Shown: positions 18,731-26,784, counted from the stretch's first letter. The stretch: DNA of 32,125 nucleotides from an uncultured Clostridium sp. (GCA_934746015.1 CAKVEW010000036.1:1-32125); one strand, 5' to 3'. Notes: generated by a model not told the origin, from the letters alone. Numbers and translations are program-made.

Positions 18731-18749
18731 ATTTTCAAATTTTGAAAAT
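18731..18749. promoter_or_regulatory. Palindrome, candidate operator of the GH4 gene
   Basis: A perfect inverted repeat with 9-bp arms, ATTTTCAAA-T-TTTGAAAAT, immediately after the nuclease gene and roughly 30-50 bp upstream of the expected GH4 transcription start. No T-run follows, so it is not a normal terminator. The RpiR-family regulator encoded at 20946-21746 is a candidate ligand protein (inference). Confidence 0.5.
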
Positions 18750-18756
18750 GTTTACC
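18743..18756 (+). promoter_or_regulatory. cre-like CcpA site before the GH4 gene
   Basis: TGAAAATGTTTACC differs at two positions from the typical cre TGAAAACGTTTACA. It overlaps the right arm of the palindrome and lies just upstream of a TATAAT (18769-18774). Carbon catabolite control of a glycoside gene would be expected. Confidence 0.5.
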
Positions 18757-18768
18757 TTATAGAATATA

Positions 18769-18774
18769 TATAAT
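18769..18774 (+). promoter_or_regulatory. -10 box of the GH4 gene
   Basis: TATAAT 41 bp before the ATG. No good -35 is seen at the right distance, so activation or weak basal use is possible. Confidence 0.45.
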
Positions 18775-18815
18775 AAAGGTATAAAAAATAAAATAAATAT
18801 ATGGGGGTTAATTAC

Positions 18816-20180
18816 ATGGAAAAGAAACCTTTAAAAATTGTAACAATAGGTGGAGGATCAAGTTATACACCTGAATTAGTAGAAGGATTAATAAAAAGAT
18901 ATGATGAAATGCCAGTAAGTGATTATTGGTTGGTAGATATTGAAGAAGGAAAAGAAAAATTAGAAATAGTTGGAGCATTAGCTAAGAGAATGGTTGAAAA
19001 AGCTGGAGTTCCAATGAATATTCATTTAACTTTAGATAGAAGAGAAGCTTTAAAGGATGCAGATTTTGTAACTACTCAATTAAGAGTTGGATTATTAAAA
19101 GCAAGATGTAAAGATGAAAGAATTCCTTTAAGTCATGGATATTTAGGACAAGAAACTAATGGAGCAGGTGGCTTATTTAAAGCATTAAGAACAGTTCCAG
19201 TAATATTAGATATAGCTAAGGATATAAGCGAGTTATGCCCAGATGCATGGTTAATAAACTTTACAAACCCAGCTGGAATAGTAACTGAAGCATTATTAAG
19301 ATATGGTGTTCACAAGAAGGTAGTTGGAGTATGTAATGTTCCTATTGGATTGCAATATTCATTTGCTGATATATTAGAAGTAGATAGAGATAAAGTAACA
19401 GTAGACTTCGCTGGATTAAATCATATGGTTTATGCAGAAAGAGTATATAATGAAGGCAAAGATGTTACAGATGAAGTTATGAAGAGATTATTAGCACCTG
19501 AAGCAAAGAGCCAAACAATGGCAAATATTAAAGACTTAGGCTGGGATGTTGCTACAATAAAAGCATTTGGAGTAATACCTTGTCCATATCATAGATATTA
19601 CTATAAGACTAAAGAAATGCTTAATGATGAGTTAGAAGCTTTCAAAACAGGAAAAACTAGAGCAGAAATAGTAATGGAAGTTGAAAAGAAATTATTTGAA
19701 ATGTATAAGAATGTTAATTTACAAGAAAAACCTGAAGAATTAGCAAAACGTGGTGGAGCCCACTATTCAGATGTTGCTTGTAATGTAATCAACGGAATTT
19801 ATAATGATAAGAATACAATAATTGCAGTTAATACAAGAAATAATGGAACATTAAAGCAATTTGAAGATGAATCTGCCATTGAAGTAAGTTGCTATGTAGG
19901 AAAGAATGGTCCAGTTCCAGTAGAAACAGTAACTGATTTACCAATATTTGCTCAAGGGTTAGTTGGACAAATTAAATCCTTTGAAAGATTGGCAGCTGAA
20001 GCAGCTTATACAGGAGATTACAACACGGCACTTTTAGCTATGGTAACAAATCCATTAATAGCTGATGATATTGGAGGAAGAAAACTTTTAAATGAAATGT
20101 TAGTTGCTCATAAAGAATACTTACCACAATTTAAGGATGTAATAGAAAAAATAGAAAAGGTAGAAAGAGCAGAATTTTAA
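18816..20180 (+). CDS. 6-phospho-beta-glucosidase, glycoside hydrolase family 4
   Basis: Hydrolyses phosphorylated disaccharides delivered by a PTS, using the NAD-dependent, metal-assisted redox mechanism special to GH4. It has 454 residues. The NAD motif is IVTIGGGSSYTPEL (8-21). The metal ligands are Cys173 in GVCNVPIG and His203 in AGLNHMVY, and NFTNPAG (148-154) is the family's next signature. CNVPIG resembles the 6-phospho-beta-glucosidase branch (LicH/CelF-like) more than the alpha-glucosidases or alpha-galactosidases, so the beta assignment is likely but inferred. The start is ATG 18816 with GGGGG 7 bp upstream. No PTS gene adjoins it. A palindrome and a cre-like site in the promoter, and an RpiR-type regulator gene two genes away, point to sugar-responsive control. 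Confidence 0.87.
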   Translation: MEKKPLKIVTIGGGSSYTPELVEGLIKRYDEMPVSDYWLVDIEEGKEKLEIVGALAKRMVEKAGVPMNIHLTLDRREALKDADFVTTQLRVGLLKARCKDERIPLSHGYLGQETNGAGGLFKALRTVPVILDIAKDISELCPDAWLINFTNPAGIVTEALLRYGVHKKVVGVCNVPIGLQYSFADILEVDRDKVTVDFAGLNHMVYAERVYNEGKDVTDEVMKRLLAPEAKSQTMANIKDLGWDVATIKAFGVIPCPYHRYYYKTKEMLNDELEAFKTGKTRAEIVMEVEKKLFEMYKNVNLQEKPEELAKRGGAHYSDVACNVINGIYNDKNTIIAVNTRNNGTLKQFEDESAIEVSCYVGKNGPVPVETVTDLPIFAQGLVGQIKSFERLAAEAAYTGDYNTALLAMVTNPLIADDIGGRKLLNEMLVAHKEYLPQFKDVIEKIEKVERAEF

Positions 20181-20198
20181 TATAATAATTCCAATTAC

Positions 20199-20231
20199 AG
20201 GAGCGTAACTTTTATAGTTAGGCTCCTTTTA
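20199..20231 (+). terminator. Terminator after the GH4 gene
   Basis: An 11-bp hairpin AGGAGCGTAAC / GTTAGGCTCCT (one mismatch, loop TTTTATA), then TTTT. Confidence 0.8.
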
Positions 20232-20258
20232 TATTTATATATAAAAGTTAATTAAATA

Positions 20259-20294
20259 AAGTGGTATAATTGTATTAAGTGGTATAATTATATT
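20259..20294 (+). repeat. Tandem 18-bp duplication carrying two extended -10 boxes
   Basis: AAGTGGTATAATTGTATT (20259-20276) is repeated next to itself (20277-20294) with one G-to-A change. Each unit has TG-G-TATAAT, an extended -10, so the DJ-1 gene may have two start points 18 bp apart. Confidence 0.75.
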
Positions 20295-20344
20295 ATAAAA
20301 TATAACCAGATTTTATATAAATTATGTAAAAAGAGGGTGTAAAA

Positions 20345-20923
20345 ATGGGAAAAGTATTGGTTTTTATTTTTGATGGAATGACAGATTATGAAACAACTTT
20401 AATTAGTCATTTATTATGTGCAGATGCAGGAAAGGAAGTTATTCCAATTGCATATGATGATAAATTAATAAAAGGAAGGTCAGGTTTTCTGTATAAACCT
20501 GAAAAATTAATTAGTGATATTTTAGATGAGGATGTTGAAGGGTTAATAATTTCTGGTGGATGGTTTAAGAATATAAACCCTGAATTTATAGAATTAATTA
20601 ATAAGTTAAATTCAGAGGGTAAATTAATAGGCGGAATTTGTGGTGCTGGAACATTAGCATTAGCAAAGGCTGGAGTTTTAGATAATGTAAAATATACTAC
20701 ACCTATAGTTGAATGGAATGAGAAGTATGTATATAAATATGGAGAAGAAGATCCATTTCCAAGGGAAAATTTTGTTGTAGATAGAGTAGTGAGAGATGGT
20801 AATATTATAACAGCACAAGGAGCTGCATTTATAGATTTTGCAGTTGAAATATGCGATTGGTTCAACTTATTTGAGAATGAAGAAGATAAAAATAACTTCA
20901 TTAATATTATTAAAGGAATATAA
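20345..20923 (+). CDS. DJ-1/PfpI family protein
   Basis: A 192-residue cytoplasmic protein of the DJ-1/PfpI (class I glutamine amidotransferase-like) fold. The nucleophile elbow is GGICGAGTLALAKAGVL with Cys99, and Glu16 near the N-terminus (TDYET) can pair with it as in DJ-1 proteins. GGW at 71-73 sits where the oxyanion-hole glycines are expected. Proteins of this type include protein or nucleotide deglycases, glyoxalases and isonitrile hydratases; the sequence does not settle which. AGAGGG lies upstream of the ATG. It sits between the GH4 gene and the convergent rpiR-like gene, sharing a bidirectional terminator with the latter, and is probably its own transcription unit from the duplicated promoter. 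Confidence 0.82.
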   Translation: MGKVLVFIFDGMTDYETTLISHLLCADAGKEVIPIAYDDKLIKGRSGFLYKPEKLISDILDEDVEGLIISGGWFKNINPEFIELINKLNSEGKLIGGICGAGTLALAKAGVLDNVKYTTPIVEWNEKYVYKYGEEDPFPRENFVVDRVVRDGNIITAQGAAFIDFAVEICDWFNLFENEEDKNNFINIIKGI

Positions 20924-20948
20924 AGGAGCTATTAAAAAGCTCCTTTTA
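20922..20948. terminator. Bidirectional terminator between DJ-1 and rpiR-like genes
   Basis: A perfect 9-bp hairpin AAAGGAGCT / AGCTCCTTT, loop ATTAAAA, with T-runs on the right and an A-run to the left, overlapping both stop codons. Confidence 0.85.
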
Positions 20949-21746
20949 ATTTTTATACATGCTTCCGTATCTAGTATATATGTATTCAATAAGATAACTT
21001 AAATCATATCTGTGATTTTGTACATACTCATTTGAATCATTTCTAGGAGGAAGATAAATTATATAATCACTTCTTTTTTCATAATGGGGATTTTCTTTTT
21101 CAGTAATAACTACTACCTTAGCAGGACTACTTTCTATTTTTCTCCATAAGCGTTCATGATATATAGTAAATCTAGCTGAAGGTGAAATTAATATTGCTAA
21201 GGAGTTTTCATCTAGCTCACTAGTCATTCTTTCTTGTTCTTGTACATCATTTGCATTATAAATTATCTTTGAAAGATTAACTAATTTTCTTTGCAAATCT
21301 TGAGCCATTAACTGTGAAAATTGGGTTCCAAATATACAAACATTATTGCTACTATAAATTAATTCAATAACTCTATCGATTATTTTTAAATCAACAAAGG
21401 ATTTAAAAGTTTCAATTTCATTTATTATTTCAAGGGACATATTATTTAGCATAGCTTCTCTTGATATCCCATAGTTTATTGATTTAGGTTTCATAAGACC
21501 TTCATTATAACTATCTATATTTATTTTTATATTCTCCTTAAATTCAATAAAAGTAGAATAGCCAAGTTTGTGGCAAAATCTTGTTATTGCAGCAGGAGAT
21601 GTATAACAAAGCTCAGATAACTTATTAATGGACATATTAGGAATTATACGAATATTTCTAAGCATAGTAAAAGCTATATTATAATTTATGTCATTTTCTT
21701 TACTACTATTTAAAAATAGTAAAAGTCTGTATATTAAATCCCCCAT
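20946..21746 (-). CDS. MurR/RpiR family transcriptional regulator
   Basis: A 266-residue sugar-phosphate-responsive DNA-binding regulator. An N-terminal RpiR helix-turn-helix domain (about 1-75; MSINKLSELCYTSPAAITRF holds the two HTH helices) is followed by a SIS sugar-phosphate-binding domain (about 105-235; VCIFGTQFSQLMAQDLQRKL is its phosphate loop region). The start is ATG 21746, placed by AAGGAG 8 bp upstream. A GTG at 21755 would overlap that ribosome binding site, so I do not use it. It is 26 bp downstream of psd on the same strand and probably cotranscribed. The target is not shown. The palindrome before the GH4 phospho-glucosidase gene is the nearest plausible operator, and the GH4 substrate fits the ligand class of this family. 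Confidence 0.88.
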   Translation of the reverse strand: MGDLIYRLLLFLNSSKENDINYNIAFTMLRNIRIIPNMSINKLSELCYTSPAAITRFCHKLGYSTFIEFKENIKINIDSYNEGLMKPKSINYGISREAMLNNMSLEIINEIETFKSFVDLKIIDRVIELIYSSNNVCIFGTQFSQLMAQDLQRKLVNLSKIIYNANDVQEQERMTSELDENSLAILISPSARFTIYHERLWRKIESSPAKVVVITEKENPHYEKRSDYIIYLPPRNDSNEYVQNHRYDLSYLIEYIYTRYGSMYKN

Positions 21747-21772
21747 AAGCTTCACTCCTTAAGTAATATATT

Positions 21773-22660
21773 TTAGTGCTTTTTGCCTATTGATTCACCC
21801 ATTAAAACCATAGTCTCATAGCCAAGTTTCGTTTGATTTATTATATCTTCATCAATTTTAACTAAATCTTTTTTTAGTAGAAGTATTGTAGTAGAACCAC
21901 CAAATTTAAAATACCCCTTCTCATCACCTTTATTGACTCTTTTGTTAGCAGTATAAGTTTGTATTATAGTACCTACACACGTAGCACCAACTTCAATATG
22001 AAGTATATCTCCAAAATTATCAGATTTAAATACACTCCATTCCCTTTTATTTTGACAATAAAGCTTTGGTATTCTCTCAAGGGCAATAGGGTTTACTGAA
22101 TAATAATTGCCTGGGATAAAATGATTCTCCAATGGTATTCCACTATCTACAAAGTGAAATCTATGATAATCAGTTGGACAAAGTCTTAATACTAGACAAG
22201 TACCACCTTCATAGTCTTTAGCTAAGTCATTATCTCCAATTAATTCAGATAAGCTATAATGTATGCCTTTAACTTGTATTAGGTCATTAACAGAGATATT
22301 TTCATAGGCAAATAATCTGCCATCACCAGGAGAAATAAATAAATTATTATCATTAGCTATAGGCCTAGCTTCTTCTTTTAAAGATCTCACAAAGAAATCA
22401 TTAAAATTATTAAAGTCATTTATAGTATTAGAACTAATATTCATATCTATATTAAATTCTTTTATGAACTTTGATATTTTTTTCTTACTAAGAGAAGTAT
22501 CACAATATGCACCATATAGTTTAGAAAATAACTTCTTCTTTATAAGTAGCTCAGTAAAGCTTTTTCCTATTGGAGATTCATAGGACCATTTAATATAGTT
22601 ACCTCCAGCTACCTTTTCAACCTCATATTTTTTAGTTTTTCTGTTATATACTTGTATCAT
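21773..22660 (-). CDS. psd: Phosphatidylserine decarboxylase
   Basis: A pyruvoyl-dependent membrane-associated enzyme converting phosphatidylserine to phosphatidylethanolamine. The 295-residue proenzyme contains SPGDGR with Asp113, TDYHRFH with His169, and the self-cleavage site FGGST with Ser256, which becomes the pyruvoyl group. Cleavage would leave a beta chain of about 255 residues and a short alpha chain. GGST in place of the E. coli-type LGST is common among Gram-positive type II enzymes. The start ATG is preceded by GAGGTAA on the minus strand. It is divergent from hydA across a 457-bp gap and followed after 26 bp by the rpiR-like gene. The rest of the phospholipid pathway (pssA) is not in view. 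Confidence 0.94.
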   Translation of the reverse strand: MIQVYNRKTKKYEVEKVAGGNYIKWSYESPIGKSFTELLIKKKLFSKLYGAYCDTSLSKKKISKFIKEFNIDMNISSNTINDFNNFNDFFVRSLKEEARPIANDNNLFISPGDGRLFAYENISVNDLIQVKGIHYSLSELIGDNDLAKDYEGGTCLVLRLCPTDYHRFHFVDSGIPLENHFIPGNYYSVNPIALERIPKLYCQNKREWSVFKSDNFGDILHIEVGATCVGTIIQTYTANKRVNKGDEKGYFKFGGSTTILLLKKDLVKIDEDIINQTKLGYETMVLMGESIGKKH

Positions 22661-22687
22661 AAGTTACCTCATATAAATGTTATTTTT

Positions 22688-22764
22688 AGAAATTTATAAA
22701 AATATTATACTGTAAACAACTTTTTATAAATTACTTTCCTTTGATATAGGAGGAGATAGATATA
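22688..22764. repeat. Dispersed intergenic repeat, copy B
   Basis: A 77-bp partner of the element at 14535-14610. Read on the minus strand, both copies share TTTACAG-NN-TAATA, and in this copy it forms a TATAAT 44 bp before the psd ATG, so part of it may be the psd promoter. On the plus strand the copy ends inside the left arm of the hairpin described next. Confidence 0.65.
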
Positions 22765-22824
22765 ATAGCCTGGAAACTTGGAGTTCACTAGGTGATAAAG
22801 AATATAATATATATCTCCTTTTTA
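22751..22824 (+). ncRNA. Possible structured RNA ending in a terminator-like stem
   Basis: Nested complementary blocks: AGGAGATA (22751-22758) with TATCTCCT (22812-22819), then ATAT (22760-22763) with ATAT (22807-22810), inside them CCTGG (22769-22773) with CTAGG (22788-22792), and AACT/AGTT closing a TGG loop. Five T residues end it. No coding frame or known family is apparent. No good promoter is evident, so this is a candidate only. Confidence 0.35.
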
Positions 22825-23002
22825 TAGTATTATATTACCATAAAACATAAATAAAAAACCTATGATAGATAAATTTCCTTTACTTATTTTCTTCTATCAC
22901 AGATAATGATTTGTAAAGAAGTTATGAGGAGGATTAATAAAGGAATGTTCCAATAAAAGTTATATATAGAAAATTTATATTAAAAAATAATATCTTTTTC
23001 TT
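22825..23002. other. AT-rich intergenic stretch with no recognised element
   Basis: Part of the 457-bp psd-hydA gap. It holds an imperfect inverted repeat CTATGATAG / CTATCACAG (near 22860-22905), but no T-run, promoter or coding frame I can defend. Confidence 0.5.
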
Positions 23003-23044
23003 TGTTAATTTAATTAAAAGATAGTAATTATTCTAGAAAAAGAG

Positions 23045-23073
23045 TATAATAAATGTCGTTAATAATATAACAA
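23045..23073 (+). promoter_or_regulatory. hydA -10 box with overlapping Rex-like operator
   Basis: TATAAT at 23045-23050, then TCGTTAATAATATAACAA at 23056-23073. Against the Rex consensus TTGTTAA-N4-TTAACAA, 12 of 14 specified bases match. It sits at the expected transcription start, the classic place for a repressor. A weaker 11-of-14 match lies at 23003-23020. Rex senses NADH/NAD+ and controls hydrogenase in several clostridia, so this is plausible but unproven. Confidence 0.55.
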
Positions 23074-23117
23074 AAGAATAAAGAGAGTTCATTACACTAA
23101 TATAGGGGGAAATTTCG

Positions 23118-24842
23118 ATGAAGAATATTACTATTAATGGAAATAAAGTTCTAGTAAGTAATGAAGATAATTTGATTAAGGTAGCAAAGGAAAATGGAAT
23201 TGATATTCCTTCTCTATGTTTTCTTGAAGATTGTGGCAGTGTTGGACAATGTGGAATATGTTTGGTAGAGATAGAAGGACAGGATGATTTAGAAAAAGCA
23301 TGTTGTTTAGTTCCAGAAGATGGTATGATTATTAATACTAATACTGAAAGAGTTCAAGAAGCAATTAAAGCAAGAGTTTCAAATTTATTAGATAAGCATG
23401 AATTTAAATGTGGACCTTGTAAAAGAAGAGAAAACTGTGAGTTTTTAAAGCTTGTTATTAAGACTAGAGCTAAAGCAGGTAAACCATTTGTTGTTGCAGA
23501 TAAATCAGAATATGTAGATGATAGAAGTAAGTCGATTGTTATAGATAGAACAAAGTGTGTTACTTGTGGAAGATGTGTAGCTGCTTGTAGGACAAAAACA
23601 GGAACAGAATCTATAAAATTTATTGAAGTTAATGGTGAAAATATAATCGGACCCGATAATTTAAAGTGTTTTGATGATACTAATTGCCTATTATGTGGTC
23701 AATGTGTAGCTGCTTGTCCAGTGGATGCATTATCAGAGAAATCACATATGGATAGAGTAAAAGATGCTTTAGAAGATGCAAATAAACATGTTATTGTTGC
23801 AATGGCACCATCTGTAAGAACAGCTATGGGCGAATTATTTAAGATGGGATATGGAGTAGATGTAACAGGTAAGACATACACTGCATTAAGACAATTAGGA
23901 TTTGATAAGATCTTTGATATAAATTTTGGCGCAGATATGACTATAATGGAAGAAGCAACTGAATTAATTGAAAGAATTAAAAAAGGTGGGCCATTCCCTA
24001 TGTTTACTTCTTGTTGTCCAGCATGGGTAAGACAAGTAGAAAACTATTATCCAAATCTTTTGGAAAACTTATCAAGTGCTAAATCCCCACAACAAATATT
24101 TGGAGCAGCTAGTAAGACATATTACCCAACTATTTCAGACATAGATCCTAAAAATGTATTTACAGTAACAATAATGCCATGTACTGCTAAGAAGTACGAA
24201 GCTGATAGACCTGAAATGGAAAATGAGGGATTAAGAAATATAGATGCAGTAATAACAACAAGAGAATTAGCTAAGATGATTAAAGATGCTAAAATAGATT
24301 TTGCTAAACTTGAGAATAGTGAAGCGGATCCAGCTATGGGAGAATATACTGGCGCAGGTGCTATATTTGGAGCAACAGGCGGAGTTATGGAAGCGGCACT
24401 AAGAACAGCAAAGGATTTTGTTGAAGGAAAAGATTTAGAAAATATAGAATATAGACAAGTAAGAGGACTTGCAGGAATAAAAGAGGCCACTATAGAAATT
24501 GGTGGAGATAACTATAATGTAGCGGTTATAAATGGTTCTTCAAGTTTATTTGATTTTATAAATAGTGGAAAATTAGACGAGAAAAAATATCACTTTATTG
24601 AAGTTATGGCTTGTCCTGGTGGATGTGTAAATGGTGGAGGGCAACCTCATGTTAATGCTTCAGATAGGCTAACTATGGATATTAGAAGCGTAAGAGCATC
24701 AGTATTATACAATCAAGATAAGAATTTAAAGAAGAGAAAATCTCATGAAAATGTAGCTTTAAATAATATGTATGATAATTATATGGGCAAGCCAGGTCAT
24801 GGAAAAGCTCATGAATTACTTCATATGAGTTATAAGAAGTAA
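23118..24842 (+). CDS. hydA: Monomeric [FeFe] hydrogenase, CpI type
   Basis: Ferredoxin-linked H2-evolving hydrogenase that disposes of fermentation electrons in the cytoplasm. It has 574 residues, the same as C. pasteurianum CpI. In order: a plant-type [2Fe-2S] domain (Cys34, Cys45, Cys48, Cys62), a His-Cys3 [4Fe-4S] site in HEFKCGPCKRRENC, two ferredoxin-like [4Fe-4S] motifs (CVTCGRCVAAC and CLLCGQCVAACP), then the H-cluster domain. All three active-site signatures are intact: TSCCPAW (Cys299 proton-relay, Cys300 ligand), MPCTAKKYE (Cys355) and MACPGGC (Cys499, Cys503). The numbering matches CpI exactly. The ribosome binding site is AGGGGGA. The gene is monocistronic, with a Rex-like operator upstream and a long terminator behind. 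The HydEFG maturases are not in the window. Confidence 0.97.
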   Translation: MKNITINGNKVLVSNEDNLIKVAKENGIDIPSLCFLEDCGSVGQCGICLVEIEGQDDLEKACCLVPEDGMIINTNTERVQEAIKARVSNLLDKHEFKCGPCKRRENCEFLKLVIKTRAKAGKPFVVADKSEYVDDRSKSIVIDRTKCVTCGRCVAACRTKTGTESIKFIEVNGENIIGPDNLKCFDDTNCLLCGQCVAACPVDALSEKSHMDRVKDALEDANKHVIVAMAPSVRTAMGELFKMGYGVDVTGKTYTALRQLGFDKIFDINFGADMTIMEEATELIERIKKGGPFPMFTSCCPAWVRQVENYYPNLLENLSSAKSPQQIFGAASKTYYPTISDIDPKNVFTVTIMPCTAKKYEADRPEMENEGLRNIDAVITTRELAKMIKDAKIDFAKLENSEADPAMGEYTGAGAIFGATGGVMEAALRTAKDFVEGKDLENIEYRQVRGLAGIKEATIEIGGDNYNVAVINGSSSLFDFINSGKLDEKKYHFIEVMACPGGCVNGGGQPHVNASDRLTMDIRSVRASVLYNQDKNLKKRKSHENVALNNMYDNYMGKPGHGKAHELLHMSYKK

Positions 24843-24867
24843 GATATAAAATATAAGTTTTCAAATT

Positions 24868-24935
24868 GATATATGTAAATTTACTTATTGAAAAGTTCCT
24901 TTCCAATTAAGGGTAAATTACATATATCTTTTTTT
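24868..24935 (+). terminator. Long terminator after hydA
   Basis: GATATATGTAA... (24868-24884) pairs with ...TTACATATATC (24913-24928), with an inner CCTT/AAGG hairpin, and seven T residues follow. Confidence 0.8.
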
Positions 24936-25099
24936 ATGAAATTATATAATGGGAGACACCATAGTATAAAAATAAATCACTTAAATATTAATTTGAATTA
25001 TATTTTATATATTTTGAGATAAAATGAGGTAAAGTGAAATAATTTGAAAAAATGGCCATAATTATAGAATTAATGCACAAATAGAGGAAATTAATTAAA

Positions 25100-25128
25100 T
25101 TGTAAAAAATGTTCATTTTATATAGAAT
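25100..25128 (+). promoter_or_regulatory. Probable sigma-A promoter of motAB
   Basis: TTGTAA (25100-25105), exactly 17 bp, then TAGAAT (25123-25128). The start of transcription would be near 25135, 30 bp before the ATG. The rest of the 24936-25099 gap shows no clear element. A housekeeping-type promoter instead of a flagellar sigma factor promoter is noteworthy. Confidence 0.6.
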
Positions 25129-25164
25129 AAATTGATAAATAATTTTAAATTTGGATGGTGTATT

Positions 25165-25947
25165 ATGGATATCATAACTATTATTAGTGTTGTTTTTGCA
25201 TTTCTATGTATGATTCTAGGTTTTACCTTAGAAGGAGGAGCCATAGGAGCATTGTTACAACACACAGCAGCTATTATTGTAATAGGAGGAACTATTGGAG
25301 CTGTTGGTATTGCAACTCAAGGTAAAGTATTAAAGAAATTTCCAAAGATATTTGGAGTAGCTTTTAAGAAAAGGGAAAATAAGACCATAGAGAATATTAT
25401 TTTCTTTAAAAACCTAGCTACAAAAACAAGAAAAGAAGGGCTTCTTAGTATGGAAGTAGATTTAAATGACTCAAAAATAGATCCTTTTATAAAGAAAGGA
25501 TTACAAATGATCGTAGATGGAGTTAATCCTGAAGTAATTAAAAGTTCATTAGAAACAAGATTAGAACAAATTTCAGAGAGACATCATCAAGGTATTGCAA
25601 TGTTTGAAGCAGCAGGTGGATATGCACCTACAATGGGAATTATAGGTACAGTTATGGGGTTAGTTCAAGTCTTAGGAAGTTTAGATGATCCAAGCGAATT
25701 AGGAAGTAAAATTGCAGTGGCATTTATAGCTACTCTTTATGGTATAGCAACAGCTAACTTAATATGGTTACCTGTAGCAAATAAATTAAAGGCTTTAAAC
25801 GATGAAGAAATAATAGAAAAAGAGATGTACATAGAAGCATTACTATTAATACAAGAAGGTCTTAGTCCAAACACTATAATAAGTAAATTAGAAGGGTACT
25901 TAACAGAAAGTGAAGTTAAAAGCTTGAATCTAGGTGGGGAAGTTTAA
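25165..25947 (+). CDS. motA: Flagellar motor stator protein MotA
   Basis: One half of the ion-driven stator that turns the flagellum, in the cytoplasmic membrane. The 260-residue protein has four membrane segments: about 3-21 and 30-50 near the N-terminus, then ~150-172 (with YAPTMGIIGTVMGLVQVL, carrying the conserved Pro that faces the ion channel) and ~185-205 (FIATLYGIATANLIWLPV). A large cytoplasmic loop with charged residues for the FliG contact lies between. ATG 25165 follows GGATGGTG. A TTG at 25132 falls at the predicted transcription start and is not used. motB begins 2 bp after the stop. No flagellar structural genes are near. Confidence 0.93.
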   Translation: MDIITIISVVFAFLCMILGFTLEGGAIGALLQHTAAIIVIGGTIGAVGIATQGKVLKKFPKIFGVAFKKRENKTIENIIFFKNLATKTRKEGLLSMEVDLNDSKIDPFIKKGLQMIVDGVNPEVIKSSLETRLEQISERHHQGIAMFEAAGGYAPTMGIIGTVMGLVQVLGSLDDPSELGSKIAVAFIATLYGIATANLIWLPVANKLKALNDEEIIEKEMYIEALLLIQEGLSPNTIISKLEGYLTESEVKSLNLGGEV

Positions 25948-25948
25948 T

Positions 25949-26677
25949 ATGAAAAAGAGAAGACAAGAAAAAGAAAATAGCGAGAGATGGCTTCTTACAT
26001 ATTCTGACCTTATAACATTACTTATGGTATTTTTCGTAGTTTTATATTCAGCTTCAAATGTTAATCAAAAGAAGTATGAAAAGTTGGCTAAGTCTATGTC
26101 ATATGCCTTCACTGGGGGAAGTGGAATAATTGATGGTGGACATGATGTAGATAAAACTGATGGTGATAATGAATTAACTCCTTTAGTTCAAAATGAGGAA
26201 GAAAAACTTCTTGGAATAGAAAAGCAAGTTGATAATATGATTGAAGAATTAGGGTTAGAAAGTAGTGTATCTACATCTATAGAAGAGAGGGGCTTAGTAA
26301 TAAGTTTCAATGACAGTATATTTTTTGATAGTGCAAAAGCTGATATAAAGGAAGATATGAAATCAAAGTTAGAAGAATTAGCAGATATTTTAAATAAAAT
26401 TGATAATTATATTAGAGTAGAAGGACATACAGATAATCTTCCAATTAAGAATGAATATTTCAACTCAAATTGGCAGCTTTCATCAATAAGGGCATCAAAT
26501 GTAGTTGAATTTTTAGTTGGACAAGGTAATATCTCACCAGATAGATTATCAGCAGTTGGATATGGAGAATATAGGCCTGTAGCAGAGAATAATATAGCAG
26601 AGGGAAGAGCTAAAAATAGAAGAGTAGATATACTTATTTTAAATAATAAATATGATAATATAGAAATTAATAATTAA
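25949..26677 (+). CDS. motB: Flagellar motor stator protein MotB
   Basis: The peptidoglycan-anchored partner of MotA, 242 residues. A short basic N-terminus precedes the single membrane helix RWLLTYSDLITLLMVFFVV, with the ion-carrying Asp20. A linker with an amphipathic plug region comes next, then a C-terminal OmpA-like peptidoglycan-binding domain with VEGHTDNLPIKNEYFNSNWQ and LSSIRASNVVEFL. The ATG at 25949 has AGGTGGGGA (25932-25940) inside the end of motA. A GTG at 25934 would overlap motA and destroy that spacing. Whether protons or sodium ions drive it cannot be judged from these residues. Confidence 0.94.
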   Translation: MKKRRQEKENSERWLLTYSDLITLLMVFFVVLYSASNVNQKKYEKLAKSMSYAFTGGSGIIDGGHDVDKTDGDNELTPLVQNEEEKLLGIEKQVDNMIEELGLESSVSTSIEERGLVISFNDSIFFDSAKADIKEDMKSKLEELADILNKIDNYIRVEGHTDNLPIKNEYFNSNWQLSSIRASNVVEFLVGQGNISPDRLSAVGYGEYRPVAENNIAEGRAKNRRVDILILNNKYDNIEINN

Positions 26678-26697
26678 TAAATAGTGATAAAAAAATG

Positions 26698-26724
26698 AGA
26701 GCATTAGATTAAATGCTCTTTTTA
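26698..26724 (+). terminator. Terminator of motAB
   Basis: AGAGCATT / AATGCTCT stem with loop AGATTA, followed by TTTTT. Confidence 0.82.
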
Positions 26725-26784
26725 TATTTATATAAGGTTATTTATTAAGCTTTTTATATATTGAAAAAATTATAATAATAAATG

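Noticed and set aside
16900..18800. CRISPR array or cas gene near the CARF-DUF1887 gene
   Set aside because: I looked for regularly spaced direct repeats and cas-like proteins across the window and found none; the neighbours are metabolic genes.
24122..24490. Minus-strand open frame inside hydA
   Set aside because: Runs opposite to a fully supported hydrogenase gene; composition is a mirror of its codons.
25035..25065. A flagellar sigma (SigD)-type promoter before motA
   Set aside because: GAAA then 15 bp then GCCATAAT lacks the G of GCCGATAA and has a poor -35; the sigma-A-type TTGTAA-17-TAGAAT nearer the gene is a better fit.
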